Assembly (NCBI GenBank): GCA_964511025.1
Contig: CAZEDK010000006.1
Coordinates: forward strand, 1 to 43,075
Length of the DNA stretch: 43,075 bases
Reading direction: 5' to 3'
DNA from: CAZEDK01 sp964511025
Lineage (GTDB): Bacteria; Patescibacteriota; Gracilibacteria; UBA1369; GWF2-33-10
Numbering within the stretch: the stretch's first letter is position 1; each line of letters begins with the position of its first letter. Shown in pieces: positions 22,418 to 30,016 of the stretch. The notes under the pieces were generated by a model, which did no database searches, was not told the DNA's origin, and saw nothing but the letters and a program-made list of their open reading frames with translations. A program made the position numbers and the translations under genes.

Positions 22418-23626
22418 TCAAAATTTTAAAATATTCTTTAAAATATTTTCAGCAGCCTGATCCCAACTAAACCTTTTTATATTTTTAAAACCTTTTCCAA
22501 TCAAATCTTTTCTTAATTTTTCATCTTTCAAAATTTTTCTCAAAGCATCTGCAATTTCATCAGTTTGCAAAGCGTTTACCAAAATTGCAGCATCACCTGA
22601 CACTTCTGTCATAGCTGAATTATCAGAAGTCAAAACAGGACATCCATAACTCATTGCTTCAATAATCGGAATTCCAAAACCTTCATAAAGCGATGGAAAA
22701 GCAAACAATTCTGCGTTTTCATATAGCTTTGGCAAATCTTGCTCATCAACATAAGCTAAAAATTTCACCCTCTTTACCAAATTTCTTTTTTCAACTTCTT
22801 CAAAGATTTTCTCATAACTCCAGCCATTGCCACCGCCTATCCATAATTGCAAATCTGGAAATTCATTTTTGATCGAATCAAATGCCTGAATTAATCTAAT
22901 ATGATTCTTGCGCGGTTCAAGAGTTCCAATTGTTAGGATGTACTTCGTACTTGGTACTTGGTACTTGGTACTTGGTACTTCGTACTTGGTACTTGGTACT
23001 TGGTACTTCGTACTTCGTACTTCGTACTTGGTACTTGGTACTTGGTACTTGGTACTTGGTACTTGGTACTTGGTACTTCGTACTTGGTACTTCGTACTTG
23101 GTACTTCGTACTTGGTACTTGGTACTACGCTATTGTAGGTCACTAGCAATTTATCTTTTGATATTTTGAAATAATTTATCAAATCTTTTCCTGTACTTTC
23201 TGAAACTACAAAGATTTTTTTTGCATATTTAATAGATCTTTTCAAGGTTAATTTTTCAATCAAAATTGCTTTTTTATTGTGAAAACTTGGAAACAAAAAA
23301 GCTACAATATCATGAACCGTAATGACATAAGGCAATTTTTTCCCAATCAGAAAAGGTATAATATAACTTGTTGGAGCCCAAAAAAGATCAATTTTATCAT
23401 TTTTTAAATTTAAAAAAACTTTCAAATGCCACAAAATTCCTTTTACTTTAATAATCTTTAATTCTGCATTTTTATAATTTTCAAAAATTTCGGTGTCAGC
23501 ATCACTATAAAGTAGATATTGATTCTCTTTATCTTGAGTGAGCAAAGATTGAAGGACTTTTAAAATATAAAAACCTTTACCCGTTTTTTGACCAATTGCA
23601 TGTCTTATATCAACACCTATAAGCAT
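22418..23626 (-). CDS. GT4 glycosyltransferase with an in-frame heptapeptide array
   Basis: A GT-B fold glycosyltransferase acting on nucleotide sugars, likely for cell-surface glycans. The N-terminal domain (GVDIRHAIGQKTGKGFYILKVL, YVITVHDIVAFLFP) and the C-terminal domain (ILTIGTLEPRKNHIRLIQAF, AELFAFPSLYEGFGIPIIEAM) are typical, with the E-x7-E motif at EGFGIPIIE. Between the domains, at about 168-229, nine near-identical heptapeptides of the VPSTKYQ type are inserted, encoded by about 26 units of 7 bp. The insert replaces the linker right before KYILTIGTLEPRKN, so both domains remain whole. The enzyme is 402 residues; without the array it would be about 340. Activity is plausible because the position is an interdomain loop. 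Confidence 0.92.
   Translation of the reverse strand: MLIGVDIRHAIGQKTGKGFYILKVLQSLLTQDKENQYLLYSDADTEIFENYKNAELKIIKVKGILWHLKVFLNLKNDKIDLFWAPTSYIIPFLIGKKLPYVITVHDIVAFLFPSFHNKKAILIEKLTLKRSIKYAKKIFVVSESTGKDLINYFKISKDKLLVTYNSVVPSTKYEVPSTKYQVRSTKYQVPSTKYQVPSTKYEVRSTKYQVPSTKYEVPSTKYQVPSTKYILTIGTLEPRKNHIRLIQAFDSIKNEFPDLQLWIGGGNGWSYEKIFEEVEKRNLVKRVKFLAYVDEQDLPKLYENAELFAFPSLYEGFGIPIIEAMSYGCPVLTSDNSAMTEVSGDAAILVNALQTDEIADALRKILKDEKLRKDLIGKGFKNIKRFSWDQAAENILKNILKF
22940..23126. repeat. GGTACTT tandem array (about 26 units) inside the GT4 gene
   Basis: A 187-base run of 7-bp units, GTACTTG or GTACTTC, with exact 7-base phasing. The G/C variation at the last base gives Q/E or P/R changes in the peptide. 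Neither GTACTTG nor its complement creates a stop in any frame, so all six frames are open. The peptide period equals 7 because three DNA units make seven codons. Confidence 0.97.
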
Positions 23627-23682
23627 AAACTTGTTTTTTTTAAATCAAAGTTTTAATCTATAAATAGTTTTCAATACTTTTT

Positions 23683-24312
23683 ATGCTATTGCAACAAATA
23701 AAAGATAAATTTCTCAGTACAAGTCTTGGCAATAAATTAATTTTGGCAGGAAACCTGCTCAGTATTATAGCTGTATTTATGCCTGTTTATTCTGATTTTA
23801 ACCAGTGGGGGGATGGTGTAACTTATATAGGAATAACTGGACCTTTGAGTTTTATCGGGATTGCAATATTTTGTGTTGCAGTACTCCCGATACTGACCTT
23901 TATACATCCAATAAGCCAATGGTCAAATAAAAAATTTGTGAATTTTGAAAAAGCTTCGAGAATTTATATTTTTCAAAGCATATTACTGTTAATTTTGATG
24001 AGTTCAATATATCTTGATAGCGAATTTGGAATAAATATTTCAGTAAAAGAATTAAGAGCAGGAATTATAGTGGGATTTTTTGGCGTTGGGCTTGCAATCA
24101 CCGGCTTTCAAATGTCAAAATTTGACCAAAGAGACAACTTTGAACTTCAGCATCAAAATGCAGAAAAAATCATAAAGAAAGAAAAGGATTTATTTGAGAT
24201 ACCTGCCTCACAAAAACTTGAAAATAGAATGCACAAAACCATACATGAAATTACTAAAAAAGGTGACCTTAAATTAAAACCGGAAAATTATAATTTAAGA
24301 ATGGACCTTTGA
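23683..24312 (+). CDS. four-helix membrane protein of unknown function
   Basis: The 209-residue protein has hydrophobic segments at about 19-37, 47-72, 93-110 and 124-144, and a charged cytoplasmic tail of about 65 residues (EKIIKKEKDLFEIPASQKLENRMHKTIHEITKKG). I do not recognise it. The next small gene starts at or just after its TGA, suggesting coupled translation. Confidence 0.7.
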   Translation: MLLQQIKDKFLSTSLGNKLILAGNLLSIIAVFMPVYSDFNQWGDGVTYIGITGPLSFIGIAIFCVAVLPILTFIHPISQWSNKKFVNFEKASRIYIFQSILLLILMSSIYLDSEFGINISVKELRAGIIVGFFGVGLAITGFQMSKFDQRDNFELQHQNAEKIIKKEKDLFEIPASQKLENRMHKTIHEITKKGDLKLKPENYNLRMDL

Positions 24313-24518
24313 GGAATTTTGAATTTTTTTTAAAAAATAATATAATTAAAGTGACAAAACTAGGCTGTATACGTTTTTTTTGCAGGGATTGCTCCAAAAT
24401 AACAGAAGCCCCTGAAAAAGAAAAAAACAAATACATTTATATATGTTCTGTTTGTAAGAATAAAAATGTTACCTTTGGAACTGAAAAAAGCATAAAAAGT
24501 TTTTTCCATTTGAAATAA
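24309..24518 (+). CDS. small zinc-ribbon protein
   Basis: A 69-residue reading frame with CRDC and CSVC pairs spaced for one zinc ion, in an otherwise basic short protein. The TTG at 24309 overlaps the upstream stop (TTGA) and would allow coupling. A GTG at 24351, which has TATAAT 4 bases in front, is an alternative start giving 55 residues. The role is unknown; such small ribbons often bind nucleic acid or partners. Confidence 0.55.
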   Translation: MRNFEFFLKNNIIKVTKLGCIRFFCRDCSKITEAPEKEKNKYIYICSVCKNKNVTFGTEKSIKSFFHLK

Positions 24519-24611
24519 ATTTACCATTTTTTTAAGTTTATTCGTGAAAGATTTTAAGATTGTTTGCTATACAATTAGTAGTCAGAATTTTAAACTTTAA
24601 AAAAAATTCTC

Positions 24612-24640
24612 TTGACGGTGAGATTACACTCACCTATGAT
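24612..24640 (+). promoter_or_regulatory. recA promoter with a palindrome filling the spacer
   Basis: TTGACG (24612-24617) and TATGAT (24635-24640) are exactly 17 bases apart. The spacer holds GGTGAG-N6-CTCACC (24617-24634), a perfect inverted repeat that touches both hexamers. A repressor bound there would block polymerase. It is not the CTGT-N8-ACAG or GAAC-N4-GTTC LexA box, but its place matches an SOS operator. The leader to recA is about 95 bases and contains a heptamer hairpin. Confidence 0.6.
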
Positions 24641-24650
24641 AACCAGGAAA

Positions 24651-24737
24651 AAGTACAAAGTACAAAGGATAAAGAATAAAATTTCCCAGAAGCATCGCTA
24701 AAACTTTATCCTTTATCCTTTATCCTTTATCCTTAAA
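24651..24737. repeat. inverted 7-bp repeat pair in the recA leader (TTTATCC type)
   Basis: Left units AAAGTAC, AAAGTAC, AAAGGAT, AAAGAAT (24650-24677) face right units of TTTATCC repeated four times (24708-24735). AAGGATAAAG pairs with CTTTATCCTT. The right arm ends 8 bases before the recA ATG, so a hairpin could hide or expose the start. Confidence 0.8.
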
Positions 24738-24742
24738 AACAA

Positions 24743-25789
24743 ATGTCAAACGACAAAGAAAAAGCCATCGAAGCAGCCATGGCTCAAATTGAAAAACAAT
24801 TTGGAAAGGGCTCAATCATGAAACTCGGAGAAGCTCCAAAAATGAACATAGAAACAATCCCAACAGGGTGTTTATCTTTGGACAAGGCGCTCGGAGGTGG
24901 CATTCCAAAAGGAAGAATCATAGAAATATTTGGTCCGGAAAGTTCCGGTAAAACAACAGTAACTCTGCATGTAATAGCTCAAGCTCAAAAAATGGGAGGA
25001 CTTGCGGCGTTCATAGATGCAGAACACGCTCTCGATCCGGAATATGCAAACAAAATTGGCGTGGATACAAATAATCTAATTGTTTCGCAACCTGACAATG
25101 GCGAACAAGCTTTGGAAATTGTAGAAACCCTAGTTAGATCAAATTCTGTTGACGTGATTGTCATAGATTCAGTGGCAGCTTTGACTCCAAAAAGTGAAAT
25201 AGAAGGACAAATGGGTGATAGTCACATGGGATTGCAAGCAAGACTTATGAGCCAAGCTTTGAGAAAGCTAACAGCCCTTGTGAGCAAATCCAAATGTTCT
25301 GTGATTTTTATCAATCAATTAAGGATGAAAATAGGAGTAATGTTCGGCAACCCTGAAACAACTACTGGAGGTAACGCCTTAAAATTCTATTCTTCGGTTA
25401 GAATGGATATACGATCTATCGGTAAAATTACAGAAGGCGACAAAATTACAGGAAATCAGGTCAGGGTAAAAATTGTAAAAAATAAAGTAGCAGCACCATT
25501 TTGCGTAGCTGAATTCGACATTATGTACAACGAAGGAATCTCAAAAACAGCAGATCTTATCAATATTGGACTTGAATATGAAATCATCAGAAAATCAGGA
25601 GCATTCTATAGTTACGGAGAGACTAAACTTGGACAAGGCAAAGAAACTGTGAAAAATTTTCTAAGAGAAAACAATAAATTATATATAGAAATCGCAAAAA
25701 AAATCAGCAATGAGTTAAAAACAAAAACAGTTGTCAGTGCAAATAATGTTATGAAAAGTATAGAAAGCACTGAAGAGGCTGTGAATTAA
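24743..25789 (+). CDS. recA: recombinase RecA
   Basis: RecA forms filaments on single-stranded DNA for homologous pairing and SOS signalling. The 348-residue protein is complete: Walker A GPESSGKT at 64-71, Walker B VIVIDSVAAL, loop L1 EGQMGDSHMG, loop L2 with FINQLRMKIGVMFGNPETTTGGNALKFY and the C-terminal domain. The usual L2 sequence Q-x-R-x-K-I-G is kept. The C-terminus is short on acidic residues compared with E. coli. The gene stands alone with its own promoter and a downstream long imperfect palindrome. Confidence 0.98.
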   Translation: MSNDKEKAIEAAMAQIEKQFGKGSIMKLGEAPKMNIETIPTGCLSLDKALGGGIPKGRIIEIFGPESSGKTTVTLHVIAQAQKMGGLAAFIDAEHALDPEYANKIGVDTNNLIVSQPDNGEQALEIVETLVRSNSVDVIVIDSVAALTPKSEIEGQMGDSHMGLQARLMSQALRKLTALVSKSKCSVIFINQLRMKIGVMFGNPETTTGGNALKFYSSVRMDIRSIGKITEGDKITGNQVRVKIVKNKVAAPFCVAEFDIMYNEGISKTADLINIGLEYEIIRKSGAFYSYGETKLGQGKETVKNFLRENNKLYIEIAKKISNELKTKTVVSANNVMKSIESTEEAVN

Positions 25790-25790
25790 G

Positions 25791-25952
25791 GGTCTTGGCA
25801 AAAAATAAGGTACCTAAATTGTGCTAGATTTTGTTTTAGATTCTTTCGTTCAGATGTGGGAGTTTATCGAGATAAATGACTACATTTGCAACAAAGAAGA
25901 TAAAGCAAAAGATAGTGCAAGGGAGCTGTCTTATTTTTTGCCAAGATCCTAA
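25791..25952. repeat. long snapback palindrome after recA
   Basis: TCTTGGCAAAAAATAAG near 25793-25809 is repeated inverted near 25933-25949. Inside, successive short blocks also pair in order: ATTTTG/CAAAA, TTTA/TAAA, TTCTTT/AAAGAA, ATGT/ACAT, closing on TTTAT-CGAG-ATAAA. The whole is one hairpin of about 160 bases. It carries no open reading frame. It may be a MITE-like element and may end recA transcripts. A similar structure with different outer arms lies at 39637-39801. Confidence 0.7.
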
Positions 25953-26029
25953 GTAAAAGAGTTTTAATTGGAAAAAGGCAAAAAGTTTTATATACTTAAA
26001 ATAGTTTTAACTTACTGAAAGAATTAAAT

Positions 26030-28597
26030 ATGAGTGAAGAATTACTACAAAGAGGGCTTATTAAAAATCCTGAAAAAATTGGGAGTTGGGATTTTTATAA
26101 TATTGGAGCAACGAGTGTAAAAGCACTGAAAGAATACGGAATAATTCGTAATGTTGATTATGGCACAATAGAGAATAAAAAAGTTGATGCTTTAATAGTT
26201 CAAAAAAAAAATGTTATTGCAGTTATTGAATATAAAAAACCATCTGAATTTAAAACTGAAGCTCAAAAAAAGAAAGCTATTGATCAAGAAATTGAAGTTG
26301 CTCAAAAATTAGGAGCAAAGATTTTTATTGCAACCGATACACAAGAAGCGGTTTGGGTAAATTCTCTTACAAAAAATAGAATTGGAGATGAAAGTGAAAA
26401 AGAAATAAAAGTTCTATTTGATCCTAAAAATGAAAATATAGCCGATCTTTTAAAAAAAATTTATGAATCTATAAATGAAGAAAGCGACAATATCAAACCA
26501 AAAAACTTTGTAAATCCCACCAATCTTGCAAAAAGTATTTGGCAGGATATTTGGTCTGTAAGCGGTGCAACTCCTGAAAATTGCCTTTATACTTTTGTTG
26601 AGTTATTTATTTTTAAATATTTAAGTGATTTAGGTGTTTTAAAAACTGTAAATAGTTTCTATTTCCTTATGGAAATGTACGAAGGAGGCAATACAAACGA
26701 TGAGATATTGGAATATTATGCAAATAATGTTCGTCCAAAAATAAAAGAACTTTTTCCACAAGACATACAAGACAAAACAACTATTATCAATGGAACTATT
26801 TTTGTAAGTAAGGATCAAAAAGCAGTAGCTGGATATAGCGCAACATTTAAAACTGTTCTTAATAAATTTTTAAAATATGGAAAACTTGAAAACATAGACT
26901 ATGACTTTAAAAGTCAGCTTTTTGAAAGTTTTTTGAAAGAAAGTATCAGCAAGAAAAATTGGGGACAATTTTTTACCCCTCTCAAAGTTATTCGTCCTAT
27001 TATTGAAATGGCCAAAGATGATATAAAAAAAGGAGTAAAAATTTGCGATCCTGCTTGTGGTGTTGGAAAATTTCTTTTAGAACCGCTCGTTACAAGACTA
27101 GAAGACTTCTATACGATAGATAAAAATGGAATTACTTCAAAGATTAGTATTCATGGATTTGATAAAGGTTTTGATAAAGATGAGCAAAAAACCATTATCT
27201 TGGCAAAAGCCAATATGCTTATTTATTTTTCTGATCTCATCAAAGAAAATCCAGATCATACAAAAGAATTTGCAAAACTTTTCAATGAGAGTTTTACTCT
27301 AAAAACAAATTCTATTTTAGGAACTTTATCAGAACCAGTAGAAAATGAATACGATCTTATACTCACAAATCCTCCCTATGTAACCAGCGGAAGCGGAAAC
27401 TTAAAAGATGAAATAAAAAAAGACGGAGACTTGCTGAATTACTACAAAATCAATGCCATGGGTGTTGAAGGGCTTTTTATGGAATGGATTATTAAAGCAC
27501 TCAAACCAGGAGGAAAAGCATTTATTGTAGTTCCAGACGGAATTTTAAATCGTCAAAATGATAAAAATTTAAGGCAATATCTTTTAGATGAATGTTATAT
27601 AGATGGGATTATTTCGCTTCCAAAAAATACTTTTTTTACAACTTCTCAAAAAACTTCTATTTTAGCAATTACGAAAAAGATAAATAAAAAGGATACTCAA
27701 ACCGATCCAGTATTTACCTATTTAGTAAGTGAGATTGGTGAAACAAGAGATATTAATCGTTTTGATATTGAACAAAATGACTTACAAGAAGCTGTTACTT
27801 TATATTCTTTTTTCAAGGGAAATAAGAAAGGATTTGAAAAGATAAATTCTGACAAGAGATGTAAAATACAACAGGTTGAACAATTTATAAAAAATTGTAA
27901 TACTGCTGATTCATGGTCAATAAGTAAATGGTGGTTATTAGAGGAAAAAATCTTATTGGGCATAGAGAAACAAAAGGATATTTTAAAATTTGAAGATTTT
28001 CCAAATTTAATTGAAGAGATGAAAAACTTATTTGATGTTAAAAATTTTGAATATGTGAAAATAAAAATAAAAGATATTTTTGATCTTTCTATTAAAACGA
28101 ATAATAGTAAATTTACTAAAGCTTTTGTCAATAAGCATCAAGGTAATATTCCTGTTTATTCTGCTTCAAAATTTTCTGATGCGGTCGATTATGGTTATGT
28201 AGAGGAAGATTTAGAAGAAATAAAATATTTTCAAGATTGTTTAACTTGGAATATAGATGGTTCTATAGGAAAGGCACATTTTAGAAAAGCTAAATTTAGT
28301 CTTTCAGAAAAGGTTATTCCTTTGATAATTAAAGATCATTATCAAAATGAATTAGACATTCAGTTTTTGAAACACACTATTGAAAATGAATTCTCAAAAC
28401 ATGCTTTTGATTTTGGGAATAAAGCAGGTAAGGGAAAAATTGAAAATATAGAAATTTTAATACCTATCAATAAAAATAAAAAAATTGACATTGAATTACA
28501 AAAAGAAATAGCAAAAAGATATGAATTTATTGAAAATGCTAAATTAATTTTAAAAAATGAATTAAAAAAGATTTTAGATACTCATATTAAAATATAA
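26030..28597 (+). CDS. single-chain restriction-modification protein (nuclease, N6-adenine methylase, specificity domain)
   Basis: The 855-residue protein joins three parts. Residues 1-150 resemble the N-terminal nuclease of type I R subunits, with Asp53 and Glu67-x-Lys69 (IEYKK) as a PD-(D/E)XK site. Residues about 165-620 are an HsdM-like methylase: FTPLKVIRPII, motif I DPACGVGKF (340-348) and catalytic NPPY (447-450). Residues about 680-855 look like one HsdS target-recognition domain (VKIKIKDIFDLS, GNIPVYSASKF, then a coiled-coil tail EIAKRYEFIENAKLILKNELKKIL). This is the layout of type IIG or half-type-I enzymes, which cut DNA lacking their own methylation. No separate R or S gene flanks it. 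It sits between recA and nusA. Confidence 0.88.
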   Translation: MSEELLQRGLIKNPEKIGSWDFYNIGATSVKALKEYGIIRNVDYGTIENKKVDALIVQKKNVIAVIEYKKPSEFKTEAQKKKAIDQEIEVAQKLGAKIFIATDTQEAVWVNSLTKNRIGDESEKEIKVLFDPKNENIADLLKKIYESINEESDNIKPKNFVNPTNLAKSIWQDIWSVSGATPENCLYTFVELFIFKYLSDLGVLKTVNSFYFLMEMYEGGNTNDEILEYYANNVRPKIKELFPQDIQDKTTIINGTIFVSKDQKAVAGYSATFKTVLNKFLKYGKLENIDYDFKSQLFESFLKESISKKNWGQFFTPLKVIRPIIEMAKDDIKKGVKICDPACGVGKFLLEPLVTRLEDFYTIDKNGITSKISIHGFDKGFDKDEQKTIILAKANMLIYFSDLIKENPDHTKEFAKLFNESFTLKTNSILGTLSEPVENEYDLILTNPPYVTSGSGNLKDEIKKDGDLLNYYKINAMGVEGLFMEWIIKALKPGGKAFIVVPDGILNRQNDKNLRQYLLDECYIDGIISLPKNTFFTTSQKTSILAITKKINKKDTQTDPVFTYLVSEIGETRDINRFDIEQNDLQEAVTLYSFFKGNKKGFEKINSDKRCKIQQVEQFIKNCNTADSWSISKWWLLEEKILLGIEKQKDILKFEDFPNLIEEMKNLFDVKNFEYVKIKIKDIFDLSIKTNNSKFTKAFVNKHQGNIPVYSASKFSDAVDYGYVEEDLEEIKYFQDCLTWNIDGSIGKAHFRKAKFSLSEKVIPLIIKDHYQNELDIQFLKHTIENEFSKHAFDFGNKAGKGKIENIEILIPINKNKKIDIELQKEIAKRYEFIENAKLILKNELKKILDTHIKI

Positions 28598-28625
28598 ACT
28601 TAACCTTTATTATGAAAAACAAAAT

Positions 28626-28654
28626 TTGCAAAAAAATAATATTTTGGCTATCAT
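28626..28654 (+). promoter_or_regulatory. candidate nusA promoter
   Basis: TTGCAA (28626-28631) and TATCAT (28649-28654) have a 17-base spacer. They lie upstream of the hairpin at 28677-28700, so that hairpin would be in the nusA leader. Confidence 0.4.
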
Positions 28655-28676
28655 GTAAATGTAATCGAAAATACTA

Positions 28677-28710
28677 GAGTTAGGATCTTTATCCTAGCTC
28701 TTTTTCTTTC
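28677..28710 (+). terminator. intrinsic terminator or attenuator before nusA
   Basis: GAGTTAGGAT and ATCCTAGCTC pair over 10 positions with one G-U, loop CTTT, followed by TTTTTCTTTC. It could end the restriction-modification transcript. If the promoter at 28626 is used, it is instead an attenuator 39 bases before the nusA start. Confidence 0.7.
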
Positions 28711-28738
28711 TACTCTAACTAATTTACAAATTTAATAT

Positions 28739-29968
28739 ATGCAATCAGAATTCTTAGCAGCAATGAACCAAATTTCAGCAGAAAAAAACATGCCAAAAGA
28801 CATGATTATTGATGCCGTAAAAGCCGCTTTCAAAACAGCTTATAGAAAACAATATGGCAACAAAAATCAAAATCTTGATGTAGAATTAAATGAAGATTCC
28901 CAAAATGCAATAGTGTATTTGATAAAAAATGTTGTTAAGACCGTTGAAGATGAAGATTTGGAAATAACGCTCAAAGAAGCCCAAAAATATGATAAAAAAG
29001 TAAAAATAGGTGATGAAATAAAAATAGATGTAACACCTGCAGCCGGATATGGAAGGATTGCCGCGCAAGCCGCCAAACAAGTCATTATGCAAAGAGTACA
29101 AGAGGCTGAGAGAGAAGTCATTTACAATAAATTTAAAGATCGCGAACATGAATTGGTCACAGCGACAGTTCATCGTGTGGAAAAAGATATGATATATCTC
29201 AACATAGAAAACACCACTGTTCCATTTTCTATAGATCAAAAAATACCTGGCGAGCACTTAAATCCAGGTCAAAAAGTGAAACTATATCTTGAAAGAGTCA
29301 TAAAAACTTCAAAAGGTCCTCAGTTACTTATTTCAAGGATACATCCGGAATTAATCAGAGAACTTATGAAAATCGAAATACCTGAAATTGAAGAAGCTAT
29401 TGTCGAAATTAAATCAATAGCTAGAGAACCGGGCGTAAGATGTAAAGTAGCTGTACATTCGAATGATCCTAAAATAGATCCGATTGGAGCCGCAGTTGGA
29501 CAAAAAGGTGTACGTATTCAAACAATTACCAATGAAATAGGTCATGAAAGAATTGATATTATCCCTTGGAATGACAACAAAGCTAAATTTCTTGAAGCAG
29601 CATTAGCTCCAGCTACAGTAAGTCAAATCGTAATAGATGAAAAATCAAATCGAGCAAGCGTCTATGTGCATGAAGATCAAAGAGCATTGGCAATTGGAAG
29701 AAACGGACAAAATGTAAGACTTGCCTCCGAACTTACAAGAATGACGGTTGATATACTTGATGTTGACAAAAATGTGTTGCCGGATAAATCAGAAGCAAGC
29801 TCTATAGAAGAATTAGGATTCGACAAAGAAATAATTGAAAAATTGCAAGCTTCTAATCTTACACAAATAGAACAACTAAAAGGGTTGAGCGTAAATGATC
29901 TTGATGATATCGGACTTTCTCAAGCTGAAGCTGAAAAGGTGGTTGAATTAATCAAGAAAGTTAGATAA
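28739..29968 (+). CDS. nusA: transcription termination/antitermination factor NusA
   Basis: NusA binds RNA polymerase and RNA, promoting pausing, termination and antitermination. The 409-residue protein has the N-terminal domain (1-125), an S1 domain (about 130-200: ELVTATVHRVEKDMIYLNIENT), KH1 (VAVHSNDPKIDPIGAAVGQKGVRIQTI) and KH2 (EDQRALAIGRNGQNVRLASELT). A C-terminal helix-hairpin-helix segment of about 50 residues (SIEELGFDKEIIEKL...GLSQAEAEKVVELI) follows. The usual rimP and infB neighbours are absent. pilB follows after 48 bases. Regulation by an upstream hairpin is possible. Confidence 0.97.
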   Translation: MQSEFLAAMNQISAEKNMPKDMIIDAVKAAFKTAYRKQYGNKNQNLDVELNEDSQNAIVYLIKNVVKTVEDEDLEITLKEAQKYDKKVKIGDEIKIDVTPAAGYGRIAAQAAKQVIMQRVQEAEREVIYNKFKDREHELVTATVHRVEKDMIYLNIENTTVPFSIDQKIPGEHLNPGQKVKLYLERVIKTSKGPQLLISRIHPELIRELMKIEIPEIEEAIVEIKSIAREPGVRCKVAVHSNDPKIDPIGAAVGQKGVRIQTITNEIGHERIDIIPWNDNKAKFLEAALAPATVSQIVIDEKSNRASVYVHEDQRALAIGRNGQNVRLASELTRMTVDILDVDKNVLPDKSEASSIEELGFDKEIIEKLQASNLTQIEQLKGLSVNDLDDIGLSQAEAEKVVELIKKVR

Positions 29969-29979
29969 AAAAGATCTTT

Positions 29980-29990
29980 TATGGTAAAAT
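29980..29990 (+). promoter_or_regulatory. -10 region of pilB
   Basis: TATGGTAAAAT gives a TG-extended -10 (TAAAAT at 29985-29990), 26 bases before the pilB ATG. It resembles the MscS gene promoter motif (TATGGTATAAT). Confidence 0.35.
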
Positions 29991-30016
29991 AGGAAGATTT
30001 CTTTCTCTCTATTTTC

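Noticed and set aside
22368..22421. Longer antitoxin start at 22421
   Set aside because: The additional residues are encoded by the operator palindrome and promoter, and Phd/YefM proteins begin near the INSSEARKNL segment.
22940..23126. CRISPR array
   Set aside because: Units are 7 bp, directly adjacent and without spacers; no cas gene is present.
22908..23169. Three plus-strand open frames reading VLGTWYL repeats across the GGTACTT array
   Set aside because: The repeat is stop-free on both strands, so open frames arise automatically. The minus strand holds a complete GT4 enzyme through the same DNA.
24612..24640. Canonical LexA box at recA
   Set aside because: Neither CTGT-N8-ACAG nor GAAC-N4-GTTC is present; the palindrome is reported as an unassigned operator instead.
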